Source: Bugula neritina (lineage: Eukaryota; Bryozoa; Gymnolaemata; Cheilostomatida; Bugulidae). From it: a stretch of 64,000 bases of DNA. Position 1 is the stretch's first letter, and the number at the start of each line of letters is the position of its first letter. The notes beneath the pieces were generated by a model that saw only the letters and a program-made list of their open reading frames with translations, made no database searches and was not told the DNA's origin. The position numbers were made by a program, and so were the translations under genes. The stretch spans positions 14,387,633 to 14,451,632 of the forward strand of contig OZ037771.1 in assembly GCA_964035545.1 (NCBI GenBank), in the 5' to 3' direction. Of this stretch, positions 54,501 to 64,000 are shown in pieces.

Positions 54501-57500
54501 TAGAATATTCCGTCAGTAATTCTGTCCACCCTCATATTGTACAGCTTCAACTCCTGCTCACTTTAACCCTGCTTTGGTAAAATTCTATTCAGGCTGCAAC
54601 TATTTGCTATTTGATGTTCATGTCTATTGATGTTTCCTTCATTCAGCTTCCAGCCCTACTGCATCTGTTGATCACTACAAAGAGCCACAATCCAATAGTT
54701 TTATTTGAAGCTCTAATTTTATTTGAAAAATTTCAAAATTGTTACCCAACATGCTCTATGTCACCTATACACATTCTTGGTAACTCTTCAAGTGTTCAAA
54801 TTCACTTCTGCAATCATTTGATGTTGTATACAAGACTTATTTATCAAGTTTTTATATCGTAATTTAATGAAATTGTGGCTTCTTTTAAACTAGCACCCCT
54901 TGGTTTAAACAGCTGTCTATAGATTGAAATTTTAAATTCAATTTCTTTTAAGTAATTGTGTTGTTAACCATACAATTGACCCACACTTTAGGTAAAAGAG
55001 TTATTCTAATATATTAATATATTAGAATAACTCTTTTACCTAAAGTGTAATTGTAATTTTGCAATATATTACCAATGTAATATAATATTGCAATTGCAAT
55101 ATATCACATTAGTGCAAGTTAGAGTTTTATAGTAAAGAAAAATTATTCCTATACAACCATTGTTCTTATTGGGAGTAAATTATAATATTTTTGAAATGCA
55201 GAATATTTAGGGTATTTTCATTGTTTCTATGCCAATACTATTGTTGTAACTACAGTTATTGTTCTCAATTTATAAAAAGATGATTTATTCAACTTGAATA
55301 AATAATGACAACTTTATGACTAATAGCTTTTTCATTTCTTAGTCCCCATGACCTTAAGGTCATAACAAATGAAAGAGATTTCAAGTCCGACTTGACTCAT
55401 ACTCAGAATCTGATGCTAGCCATAGCCCTAGCTCAACGCACAGTCCTGCTTTGCAGTCAGGAGTTTGTGGAGAATGACCTACAGCAGTTTGAGACCATAG
55501 TCTACAGTGCTTTACCAGAGGTTAGCCAGAGTTATATATAGAGCATTCGGTGGTAGTATTACTAGTAGAATATAAGTGGTGAAAGTAATGGAGAGAAATC
55601 TATCCTATTTTATTGATTTATTTAAAAACAAACTACCTCTCAAAACAAATAATGCCTATTTGGCTCTTGCTATTTATCTTGCAAACTTTGGTTGCTACAA
55701 AATTTTTAATACTCGAAATTACGTCCCTGTAATCATTTTTTCTACCATTTGTTATTTTGTAATTTTGATTCAGGAGGAGAGAAAGAATAAGCTTGTACTC
55801 CTTGTGTTACCAGACGTAGAACTTCCTACAAGTCTGCTCAAACTCTCCAGAATATTCTACGCCACAGATCACGGCTGCTACGAGAGGCTCACTAAACTTC
55901 TTTCTTCAGGTCTACCAGATTCCATAATCAAACTCTGTCCAATCACTAGATATGTGATGTCATAGGTCATGTGATGTCATAGGCCATGTGATGTCATTGG
56001 TCATGTGATGTCATAGGTCATGTGATGTCATAGGCCATGTGATGTCATTGGTCATGTGATGTCATAGGTCATGTGATGTCATTGGTCATGTGATGTCATT
56101 GGTCATGTGATGTCATTGGTGATGTGATGTCATAGGTCATGTGACTCATAGAGCTAGTGTGGCAGCTGTAGGGTTAATAATTTGTGGTGACGGAGTTATA
56201 TATACCAGCTTGTCTAAACTGTTATGAACATTTTCAGAGGTTTTAGAAATTTCAATTGTTTCCTTGGTTTGTTTATCTTGTATTCTAAACTTACAAACTG
56301 TAATAACTTGTGTGAGATCTCAAGCTATATGTTGCAGCTGTTCCATCGAGGGAAGAGGAAACTAAAACACCTGTCTCTCCAAGTAACGGCCAACACAGTA
56401 GAACAGTTTCTCCGAGTGCTAAGACAGACGTCACCAATCAGAATCCTTCTACTGATCCTCAAATAGGAGCAGTGAAAGAGACAGTTGGTATGTATAGTTT
56501 AAGTGTGTGAAATATTTGCCGCCACTGGGATGCGAACCCAAAACCTCTGTCTTGTAAGCTGGCGCATTGACCATCATAACACCGGGCTACTGGGTAATCT
56601 CAACGTTACAGGGTGTATGTCTTATTGTTCAAAACGCTCCTGTTGGTTTAAAGCATCCATTCCTGTGAGAACCCTTGTTGGTATAGCTTGTAAGAGTGGC
56701 CAACGACTTTGCCTCTCACAGTAATTTTAACATGATTTAAAGACTTTTCTTGTGGCCCAAAAGAAATAATGAACATATGCTCTTCCTGGAATTACAGTAA
56801 TACCCAAGACTAGAGCCTAAACAACTACTTCTTCCTTCTTACTAACTAGTATATTTGAAAAGAGACCTCCAGTGTTAGTTTACAATTTATGGCTGTTTTC
56901 TAGAATGTAATAAGGTAGCAAGCTTGGTCTAGGGGTTAAAGCACTGGCTTAGCAAACAGGAAGTCATGAGTTCAATTTCCAAAAAAAGGCCATTGGTGAT
57001 GTTAAGAAGAGCATCCAGTCATAATTTCTGCTGTGCCACATATGAATAAGTACTTAGCCCGCTTTAACAAAACCTTTTCTATCAGGAGTTTCTCACAGGG
57101 ATAGCTACTATAAAATTGCAATAAATAAAGTTAAATTATTTTCTGATGTTATCTGCAGATGCAATATTCTTAGCTGATGTAATCTGTAGAAACAGACAAT
57201 CTGTTGAGGAGGTGTGTATTAGTATATGTAATGATTGCAGACTATCCTAATGGTGCTGTGATAAAGAGAGTGACAGCCTGTAAATACTCCAAATACGAGA
57301 CCCCCAGTGAGGAGGACAAGGGGTACAAGAACACTTACTGCCCCCATAGCAGTATCCTTTGTCCTAGACAAGAGCCTCAGTACCATGTTCCTGTTTCACT
57401 CACAAGACGGGGCCTGCAGGTACCCACCCCACTCTATATTATCTTTGGCCATGGATTTTTATGTTTTGACATACCATAGGTTTAGAAACTTATACTGGGT

Positions 57501-60500
57501 GATAGAAAATATATTCCCTTAGTCAACCAGTATTTAGAGTAAATATTTATAGAATTTGCTAAACATTTTACAATCTTTTCACTTGATCTCTAATATGTAT
57601 GATGGCTAAAAATACAAAGTGATTGTTAATATCACAACAACAATGCCATGTGACACTACAACAATGCCTTGTGACACTGCAACAATGCCATGTGACACTA
57701 CAACAATGTCATGTGACATTACAACAATGCCCTGTGACACTACAACAATGCCCTGTGACACTGCAACAATGCCCTGTGACACAACAACAATGCCATGTGA
57801 CACTACAACAATGTATTGTGACACTACAACAATGCCATGTGACACTACAACAATGCCATGTGACACTACAACAATGCCATGTGACACTACAACAATGCCA
57901 TGTGACACTACAACAATGCCATGTGACACTACAACAATGCCATGTGACACTACAACAATACCCTGTGACACTGCAACAATGCCCTGTGACACTACAACAA
58001 TGCCATGTGACACTACAACAATGTATTGTGACACGACAACAATGCCATGTGACACTACAACAATGCCATGTGACACTACAACAATGCCATGTGACACTAC
58101 AACAATGCCCTGTGACACTGCAACAATGTATTGTGACACGACAACAATGCCATGTGACACTACAACAATGCCCTGTGACACTACAACAATGCCCTGTGAC
58201 ACTACAACAATGCCATGTGAAACTACAACAATGCCCTGTGACACTACAACAATGCCATGTGACACTACAACAATGCCATGTGACACTACAACAATGCCCT
58301 GTGACACTGCAACAATGCCCTGTGACACTACAACAATGCCATGTGACACTACAACAATGCCATGTGACACTACAACAATGCCATGTGACACTACAACAAT
58401 GCCATGTGACACTACAACAATGCCAGGTGACCCTACAACAATGCCCTGTGACACTACAACAATGTATTGTGACACTACAACAATGCCCTGTGACACTACA
58501 ACAATGCCCTGTGACACTACAACAATGCCCTGTGACACTACAACAATGCCAGGTGACACTACAACAATGCCCTGTGACACTACAACAATGCCATGTGACA
58601 CTACAACAATGCCATGTGACACTACAACAATGCCATGTGACACTACAACAATGCCATGTGACACCATGTTATCTTGTTGCTAGGTAACGGACTCTGAATT
58701 TGAAGACATCCTGATGAGTCTTTCAGAAGCTTCTAGAGTGACGTTCTTTCAGAAAGCAGTTGAATGTTCGCTGCCGTGTCTACTGCTGACTACAATGGTG
58801 GTGACCGTAGCGATAACTTTCTCCTTATGGTTCCTGGTTGTTGGTGAGTAGAAAGAGTTATATGTAGAAAGGATTATCTGTAGAAAAGGTCAACTGTAAA
58901 AAGGGTTATATGTAGAAAGGGTTATCTGTAGAAAGGGTTATATTATGTAGGAATGATTATATGTAAAAAAAGGTTACCTGTAGAAAGGGTCAACTGTAAA
59001 AAGGGTTATCTGTAGAAAGGGTTATATGTAGAAAGGATTATCTGTAGAAAGGGTTATATTATGTAGGAAGGATTATATGTAGAAAAAGTCAACTGTAGAA
59101 AGGATTATCTGTAGGATGTCTTAGCTGCAGAAAGGGTAATGTGTAGAGTGGAGTAACAGTAAAATGAGTTTCTTCTGCAGAAAGGGTCAACTGTAGAAAG
59201 AATTATATTATGTAGAAAGGGTTAACTGTAGAAAGGGCTACCAGTAGAAATGGTTACCATTAGAAGGGTTTAGTTGTAGACTAGGTAGTTTGTAGAATAT
59301 GTTACATGTAAAGTGCTTAAAGTTACACTATATGGCTATAGAAATAATCGTTAGCCAATGCGTCTCTTTATATGACAATGTGTTGCAGGTGCTCTAAAAC
59401 ATCACCCACATTTATATGACAATGTGTTGCAGGTGCTCTAAATTATCACCAATATTTATATAACAATGTGTTGCAGGTGCTCTAAAACATCACAAGGCTG
59501 AAGATGGGAATATCTCAGGCAGCATATTTTGGAGTTTTATGATCTTAGTATTCTTTATACCTGCCGTCACTGCTCTAGTAATGGTGGCCATTCTAATACA
59601 TCTAGTTAATTATGTAAGTTTCTTTACAATATACTTCTACAATTTTATGTTGTCATGCTTTAATATATAGTATGTAATAGTATATGGTATATCATGCTTT
59701 AATGTACTATATTATACAATATCATAATATTTTATATGATATTATGGTATATTATTATCTTAGATTGCCCAAAATTATTTCACATAATATTATGTTATAC
59801 AATGTATAGCCTACAGCATATTATGTTATGTTACAATGCATCATACTCTATTATTATATAGTATATTATATCATTTTATATTATTTATAGTATCTCATAT
59901 GATTTTATGCAATATGCTATTTATATTATAATAGATATGTTATACACTGTTGTGCTACACTATAGCATATTTTTTTATACGAAACAATGTCGTATTTTAC
60001 TATGTATTATGATAATACAGTATATTATACACTTTTATAATTCTTTTACCATGGCACTAAAAATAAACATTGGAGTATTTTTCAAAAAAAGTTATAATTT
60101 TTTGCAATTTTATTAAATTTATCTTACAGAAATATTTGAAATACAGAATTAAAATAGAAGAATTAAACAAAAGATTTAGAGAGACAAATTTAGTGTTGCA
60201 CTGTCGGAGAGCGTACTGGGCATGCTCGGGAAAGATTCAGCTTTACTTCATTTACTATAACTTTGAACTGTGTCAGGTGAGGCATACTAGATAACTATAT
60301 ACTAAAGAAATTCCATGCTAGCGTTTACCGGAGAGAGCACGACTCTTATGTATGACACAGTATTTTAACATTCACCAAGTTTTGTATAAAAATCAGAGCA
60401 AAATAGTTATTGTAACAATTAAATAAATTAACTTTTTTTATTTGAAAAACTTTTTTTTAAATTACTATAATTTACTGAATATTTATTAAAAAATAATGTG

Positions 60501-61474
60501 CAATATAATATTTATTATAGCAAACTCTGTATTGTCACGTACATGATGATATGAGTAGAATGAATGGAACAGCTACAAGCAAGTCAAGTCTGTTTGGTAA
60601 TGGAGAGAGCACAACTCTAAAGCTTGATAAAATAATGGTGAGCAGCTAGTTGTGTTTTTACTTCTTGTTTATATTTGTGCACTTCCTTTACGTCAAACAG
60701 GAAATGCCACTCATGACCCAATTCTTTTCATTTCCTTTCTAACTTTCAATTTGTATTTTCTTATTTCAATGTTGTTATTCCGTTTCTGCTCTACAGTATA
60801 AAATAATTAGTAGATAATATTCAATATGGAGCATGATATGTAAACTAAGATATAACATAGATTATAACATGTATAGTTGGTATGTGATACAATGTTGGGA
60901 GGTTTCACTGTAGAAACGGGTCAACACACTGACTAAGAAGTTTGAGTGGGAATATTTTGAAGCTCTCACTAAAGATAAACTGCCTCCAGTGGAAGAGAAA
61001 GACCACAGAAAAAAGGTAAAACTAAAATTGTTTAATAGAAATTATTAAAACTGTTGGCAAATGAATTTGCTTTAAGAAGATGTACTACTGGTAGCTTTAA
61101 TTAAATTAAAAATGATGTACTGTTACAGTATGTGGGCATCAACAATCTTCCTCGGCTTTGTTTAAATTTTAATCTAAACAGTATTTGTACATGTCTTAAA
61201 AGCTAAAGACTAGAAAATAGGACGACGATCTAACTGTAAATGTTGTTGATTATCATACTAAGCTATCTTGCAGGGCATGTGCTTCTGTCAGTACGTACTT
61301 CACAGAGAGATGGACAACTCCCCGACTTCTGTAGTCGAAGCTGTCAAGGGGAGATTCTCCTCGATGAAAAAGAATGCCTTCCGTAAAAGTCATCGTAGGA
61401 AGTCTCAGGGCTATGGGTCAAGGGTATATTTGGCACCGTATAGCAATAGAAATGGATTCGCTAATTTTGTTTAG
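42572..61474 (+). CDS. TIR-like plus TMEM268-like membrane protein, constant exons C1-C16
   Basis: Exons: 42572-42776, 51196-51240, 51968-51994, 52229-52312, 52799-52909, 53214-53385, 55343-55520, 55774-55909, 56338-56487, 57241-57419, 58684-58843, 59477-59613, 60130-60276, 60521-60637, 60914-61015, 61274-61474. All phases close to TAG. C2-C16 code about 648 residues. Order: acidic linker (C1, DLDDDLLEEDP; C2-C5, Ser/Asp/Glu-rich); TIR-like domain (C6-C8) with HVFIYHSANAEDQDQ, ITNERDFKSDL, ALAQRTVLLCSQEFVEND, QFETIVYSAL and KNKLVLLVLPDVELP; Ser/Thr-rich spacer (C9); TMEM268 module (C10-C16) with PNGAVIKRVTAC, LQVTDSEFEDILMSLSEAS, helices LLTTMVVTVAITFSLWFLVV and FMILVFFIPAVTALVMVAIL, then KIQLYFIYYNFELCQ, EWEYFEALTKDKLPP and CFCQYVLHREM. 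TIR lacks the box-2 Pro-Gly and the FW box. The TMEM268 match is close in order and spacing (human TMEM268 recalled); its biochemical role is poorly known. Confidence 0.82.
42820..43366. repeat. GTGTATTACTACGCT 15-bp minisatellite
   Basis: About 35 units, some extended by tatgtat, starting 45 bp after the donor of exon C1. Three overlapping long frames here are artefacts of the 15-bp period. Confidence 0.95.
43400..44904. other. Intron, no supported exon
   Basis: Includes tatatt-rich sequence (43980-44150) and a cluster of GGCAGC/GCTGCC words at 44776-44830. Confidence 0.4.
44905..45115 (-). mobile_element. tRNA-derived SINE, minus orientation
   Basis: On the minus strand: head agccgtggtctaggggttga (box A-like), box B gggttcaaacccc, then ggccattggtgatgttagaa, central catcc/cataatt words and tail ending in tgggttt/ctcacagg. 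Shares its whole length with the copies at 45565 and 56914. Confidence 0.88.
45565..45784 (+). mobile_element. tRNA-derived SINE with target-site duplication
   Basis: Head agccgtggtctaggggttaa (box A), box B gggttcaagcctc, then ggccattggtgatgttagga, catccagtcataatgg and gtttctcacagggatag. Flanked by an imperfect 16-18 bp duplication (atactgcatgtatata at 45546 and atactgcatgcatatt at 45785), which marks a retrotransposition event. Confidence 0.92.
45803..46730. other. Intron, GGCAGC cluster, no exon
   Basis: Three GGCAGC/GCTGCC words fall within 45 bp (46337-46381). No coding exon seen. Confidence 0.4.
46731..46761 (+). CDS. Candidate alternative first exon, phase 1 (MPPSQMYFGT)
   Basis: Ten codons plus one base from ATG to ACAG/GTTCGT. 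Phase 1 is what is needed to skip C1 and join C2 at 51196. The donor is weak and the peptide is not basic. Confidence 0.3.
47022..47262. repeat. TATAGCATTGCTAAGGTAGTT 21-bp minisatellite
   Basis: About 11 variant units; frames through it on both strands are artefacts. Confidence 0.93.
47263..50111. other. Intron, no supported exon
   Basis: Holds short tttatagaataggtgtg repeats (48118-48196) and a GC-richer block (49030-49440) that is neither an exon nor an obvious transposon. Confidence 0.4.
50112..50136 (+). CDS. Alternative first exon, phase 1 (MGAKVHIY)
   Basis: Eight codons plus one base from ATG to strong donor TATG/GTAAGA. Phase 1 joins C2 (giving MGAKVHIYEYLSSS), bypassing C1 and its acidic block. 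Via this exon the whole protein is 656 residues: TIR about 128-259, membrane helices about 399-422 and 438-463. Gly2 is present, without Ser6. Confidence 0.5.
50648..50803 (+). CDS. Basic Gly-rich ORF, possible first exon with unresolved donor (MGKHLGAGAKKTNKG...)
   Basis: MGKHLGAGAKKTNKGSGG resembles the array's first exons, followed by HFHPFLSRIVVPTS. The nearest donors do not give an in-frame join to C2: TGTGG/GTATTT is phase 2, and AATT/GTGGGT is phase 1 but creates TAG with C2, though it would be open into C3. Unspliced, it ends after 51 residues at TAA. May be a first exon that skips C2, or a short stand-alone peptide. Confidence 0.35.
54270..54455. repeat. AAGTACTCATGTATTC tandem repeat
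   Basis: About 11 variant units of 14-17 bp. Confidence 0.85.
54983..55048. repeat. Perfect 66-bp palindrome
   Basis: 33-bp arms without spacer: acactttaggtaaaagag on the left, ctcttttacctaaagtgt on the right, and an AT-rich centre (ttctaatatattaatatatt). Every base pairs. Confidence 0.97.
55965..56148. repeat. CATGTGATGTCATAGGT 17-bp tandem repeat
   Basis: About 11 units in the C8-C9 intron. Confidence 0.95.
56518..56593 (-). mobile_element. tRNA-Val-like SINE head or tRNA pseudogene
   Basis: On the minus strand: box A-like gttatgatggtcaatgcg, an anticodon region cttacaag (TAC, Val) and box B gggttcgcatccc. The acceptor stem does not close and there is sequence beyond it, so a SINE or pseudogene is likelier than a working tRNA. 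Confidence 0.6.
56914..57125 (+). mobile_element. tRNA-derived SINE, third copy
   Basis: agcttggtctaggggttaaa (box A), gagttcaatttcc (decayed box B), ggccattggtgatgttaaga, catccagtcataat and gtttctcacagggatag, with an A-rich tail aataaataaa. Inserted in the C9-C10 intron. Confidence 0.88.
57640..58664. repeat. 21-bp minisatellite, ~48 copies, abutting exon C11
   Basis: Unit actacaacaatgccatgtga plus c, with variants (ccctg, tattg, ccagg). The 21-bp period keeps long frames open on both strands (about 354 codons each). The repeat lies in an intron, since the upstream exon C10 ends in GTACCC at 57420 and its read-through frame stops first. It ends 19 bp before exon C11. Confidence 0.97.
58850..59270. 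repeat. GTAGAAAGGGTTATCT tandem repeat
   Basis: About 25 variant 15-16 bp units in the C11-C12 intron. Confidence 0.9.
59370..59495 (+). repeat. 44-bp triplication of the exon C12 splice acceptor
   Basis: caatgtgttgcaggtgctct occurs three times with AG at 59388, 59432 and 59476, exactly 44 bp apart. Only the third acceptor opens into the C12 frame; the first two reach TAA within 20 codons. Confidence 0.95.
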
Positions 61475-61866
61475 TGGTCGAAATGGATTCGCTAACTTGG
61501 TGTAACAACATAATGGATTCACTAGTTTTGTGTAGCTTGTTGCACAAAAGATAATTCTTAGATAATTTCTCTATTTGAAATATCATTCAGTTAGTATTTC
61601 TTATAAACATTTTCTGGTAATATCCATTCCATTATCAGTAGAAACTCAAATTCTCACCAAATCTCATTCTTTTATTTTCATTCGCTATTCTATTGCGGAA
61701 TATAGTTTTATTTTGTAGATAATTTTTAAATTTGAGAATATCTATATTTTTAACACGCTTGTAAATAATATTTTCATATATTGCTAATATTTTCTCTACA
61801 AAACAAATCATAGCTTTTACTACAAGCTTGTAGAATTAGTGTACATACTTTGTTTTGATAATGATG

Positions 61867-61872
61867 AATAAA
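61867..61872 (+). terminator. AATAAA polyadenylation signal of the TIR-TMEM268 gene
   Basis: First good AATAAA after the TAG at 61472-61474, giving a 3' UTR of roughly 410 nt. Confidence 0.55.
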
Positions 61873-61889
61873 TATATGGGAGAATCTCA

Positions 61890-63200
61890 AAAGAATAATA
61901 GCACATCTTTTCAATTTTTCTCTAAAAAGTGACACCATTTAAATAAAAGCATTACTTTTATAAAAGCAACCTGTATTAGTTTAATTAAATCAGTTTATTT
62001 AACATATTTATAGTTACTCAAGTTGTTGGAACATTTCTTCACTAATGTTTTATGAAACTATCCTTCCGGAACATTTTTATAGCACCAGTATAGAAGTTAC
62101 ATAACTACTGATACACAGGAGAAGTTTGTTGATAAGCTAAACCCACTGACGCACAATTCTGGGAATGACAATATGGTTATCAGTGAAAGCAGCCATTACT
62201 GTTCCATTGCATTATAGGCAGAACTTTGCTCATCACTGAAACAATAGATTCACGCATGCTGGCTGTGATATGCCTGACGCTGTTACCATCACTAGTAAAT
62301 TTTTTTTTCATATCTAATAAATATAATATTATACATATTAAAACTCATTACTAGAATAATGATCTTATGCAAGAAGTCAAAAGTGGTTTTGTGAATGTAT
62401 ATTTTAATAAATAGATTCAGTTTTTTTAAAACAGTGACACAGCTTTAATATTGTGGGCATAAAAGACTTTAACTTAATAGTTGTTTCTATAACATCTATT
62501 ATACTAAGATGATATATATATAAATATATTATACAAGCAGCGTATGATATTATACCAGTATAAAATACATTGTACAACCATAGCATTTAATATCATGTAC
62601 AAACAAAACATATATTATGCTGAGATGACGTATATTATACAGGCAACATATGGTGTTATACTAGCAGGAAATGCATTGTACAAACATAATGTGCATTATG
62701 CAAATATAAAATATATCAAACAAACAAAGCATATATTTGCGAATAGACAACTTTTCAACAATTAATTCCAGAACTATAATTAGAAGGTTTAAATAATAAT
62801 TAATTACAATAAATGCCAATGAACAATATATCTGTCATTCTAGTCTACAATTTTAAAGTTTCGTTCAGAAGATTTATAGAAAAAAAATTCTAAAGCAGTC
62901 TGCGTGTTCTACACTTAACATGTTCTACACTTTACATGTTCTACAGCTTAGATGCTCTACAGTTAAGATGGTTTACAGTCTACGTGTTCTATAGTTAAAG
63001 GAAGGTGAAATTTAGGGACAAATTCATTAGTCAACAGCACATCATGCATGGCATACGATTTTATCTCAAAGTTTGTCAGATATCTGAGAAGCGTGGAAAA
63101 CTTCAGATGTTTTAGACTAAGTTTTTATTCTCACAAAATAGAAAGGGAGTGTTATCTAAGAAGACGGTATTTACCTTTGTAAACTCTTAAGAGAACCTCA
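61890..63200. other. Intergenic region between the two plus-strand genes
   Basis: AT-rich, with a short tgttctacacttaca-type repeat at 62903-62995. No exon seen. Confidence 0.5.
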
Positions 63201-63210
63201 ACTAAGTGAG

Positions 63211-63218
63211 TATAAAAG
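63211..63218 (+). promoter_or_regulatory. TATA box of secreted-protein gene
   Basis: TATAAAAG in gagtataaaaggagtgg. A start around 63240 would give a short non-coding exon ending at 63262 (GA/GTAAGT), spliced to the acceptor at 63454. Confidence 0.75.
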
Positions 63219-63469
63219 GAGTGGACAGAGACTCTAAGCTTCACTCTTGTAGTCGGAATAGAGTAAGTATATTACTGTCTTATATTCATACACTACTCTA
63301 CTCTAGACAGTGTTTTACTGTTCTGTGATATTACTATTATATCTTATAGCTTGAATTAAAAGATTTTTACTTATTATAATTTATGTGATCTAAGACAATA
63401 AGTGTTTAAAGACTGCAAAGTTTTTCACTCTAACACTTTAGTATTTGTTGACAGGAAAACAACTGAACC

Positions 63470-63589
63470 ATGAAGGTTGCCGTAGTCATCCTCGCTGTTG
63501 CAATTGTTGGAGCATTTGCTCAAGACACCACCACCCCTTCTGGGCCACCACCATTCGTGTGCACCAGCAGCAACTCCTTTGTCTGCACA
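63470..63589 (+). CDS. Small secreted protein, first coding exon, continues off window
   Basis: 40 codons from ATG (context gaaccATGA) to donor ACA/GTAAGT, phase 0. A textbook signal peptide (MKVAVVILAVAIVGAFAQ, cleavage probably after FA or AQ) is followed by a Thr/Pro/Gly linker and two cysteines (FVCTSSNSFVCT). The canonical TATA box and short non-coding first exon suggest a strongly, perhaps tissue-specifically expressed secretory product. Family not recognised. Another exon is needed; an acceptor at about 63941 would terminate at once (ACT-TAG), so the next real exon is likely outside. Confidence 0.75.
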
Positions 63590-64000
63590 GTAAGTAACTC
63601 CACAAACAATTTATTTTTACATGTAGTTAGTTTAGATTGTTGAGGAACTATTATTAAAATTACTAATCAAAATTGCATGTTTTGAAACTTAAAACATGAA
63701 ACATGTAACATACATTAGATAAACGTTTTATTATATAAATATTAAATCGTGCAAACATTATAGTATTTCATTATAGTATAATACTAATGTACAGTTTTAT
63801 TTTCACGTCAACAGCGTAAATAAAAACGTTTTCAACTAATAAATGCTCTTCTACTCATTTTCCTCAAGTATATGTATAAGTAAAGTTAACAAATCACACT
63901 TTCCTGTTGAAAGTTACTGATGTATGTATCTCTTTTTAGACTTAGCCGATTCAATTTAGTTTTGTTTATAGAAAATGTTTGTAGTATGTTATTTATTATA

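Larger units (their letters stand above)
53386..55342. other. Intron C6-C7
   Basis: No exon seen. Holds a tactcatgtattcaag repeat and the 66-bp palindrome. Confidence 0.5.

Noticed and set aside
55576-55965. 129-codon plus-strand frame as a single exon
   Set aside because: Only 55774-55909 is exon C8; the front part is intron translated before the acceptor and the end is past the donor.
57606-58687. Three overlapping 353-354 codon frames on both strands
   Set aside because: Product of a 21-bp minisatellite (multiple of three, no stop in the unit) inside an intron of the TIR-TMEM268 gene.

Overview
The window is eukaryotic, from an AT-rich, intron-rich invertebrate animal genome. Exons are short, follow GT..AG rules and sit among tRNA-derived SINEs, a MITE and many micro- and minisatellites. 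Nothing in it is prokaryotic. A lophotrochozoan is plausible, but the sequence alone does not fix the species. Almost every long uninterrupted reading frame here is a repeat artefact; the real genes had to be assembled from short exons by splice site and phase.

Layout: (1) 1-7378, minus strand: the 5' half of an ARMC3 orthologue (armadillo-repeat, cilium/sperm-associated), 13 exons running off the left edge, including 15- and 18-nt micro-exons. (2) 7379-13733: upstream and promoter territory with no coding exon seen. (3) 13750-61474, plus strand: one very large transcription unit. Its constant 3' part (C1 at 42572-42776, then C2-C16 at 51196-61474) encodes a low-complexity acidic linker, a TIR-like domain and a complete TMEM268-like two-helix membrane module. 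Upstream of C1 lies a roughly 30-kb array of short exons. Most begin with their own ATG, encode Arg/Lys/Gly/His-rich N-termini and end with a phase-0 donor that fits C1. Two more, after C1, end in phase 1 and fit C2 instead. A five-exon Ser-rich leader (13750-17474) also ends in phase 0. I read this as an alternative-promoter/first-exon cluster giving one membrane TIR protein many N-termini, some with myristoylation-type MG starts. This is the most interesting item in the window. (4) Antisense genes nested in its introns: a two-exon gene at 40756-41302, exons at 20423-20897 that may belong to it, and a small secreted cysteine-containing ORF at 29808-30029. (5) 63211-63589, plus strand: start of a TATA-driven gene for a small secreted protein, running off the right edge.

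Non-coding structure: the hexamer GGCAGC is strikingly frequent across the first-exon array and rare outside it; exon C1 is bracketed by a 260-bp (CT)n tract and a 15-bp minisatellite; one splice acceptor is triplicated in 44-bp units; there is a perfect 66-bp palindrome; and a SINE family has three near-full copies plus a fragment. All gene models are by-eye reconstructions without transcript data.
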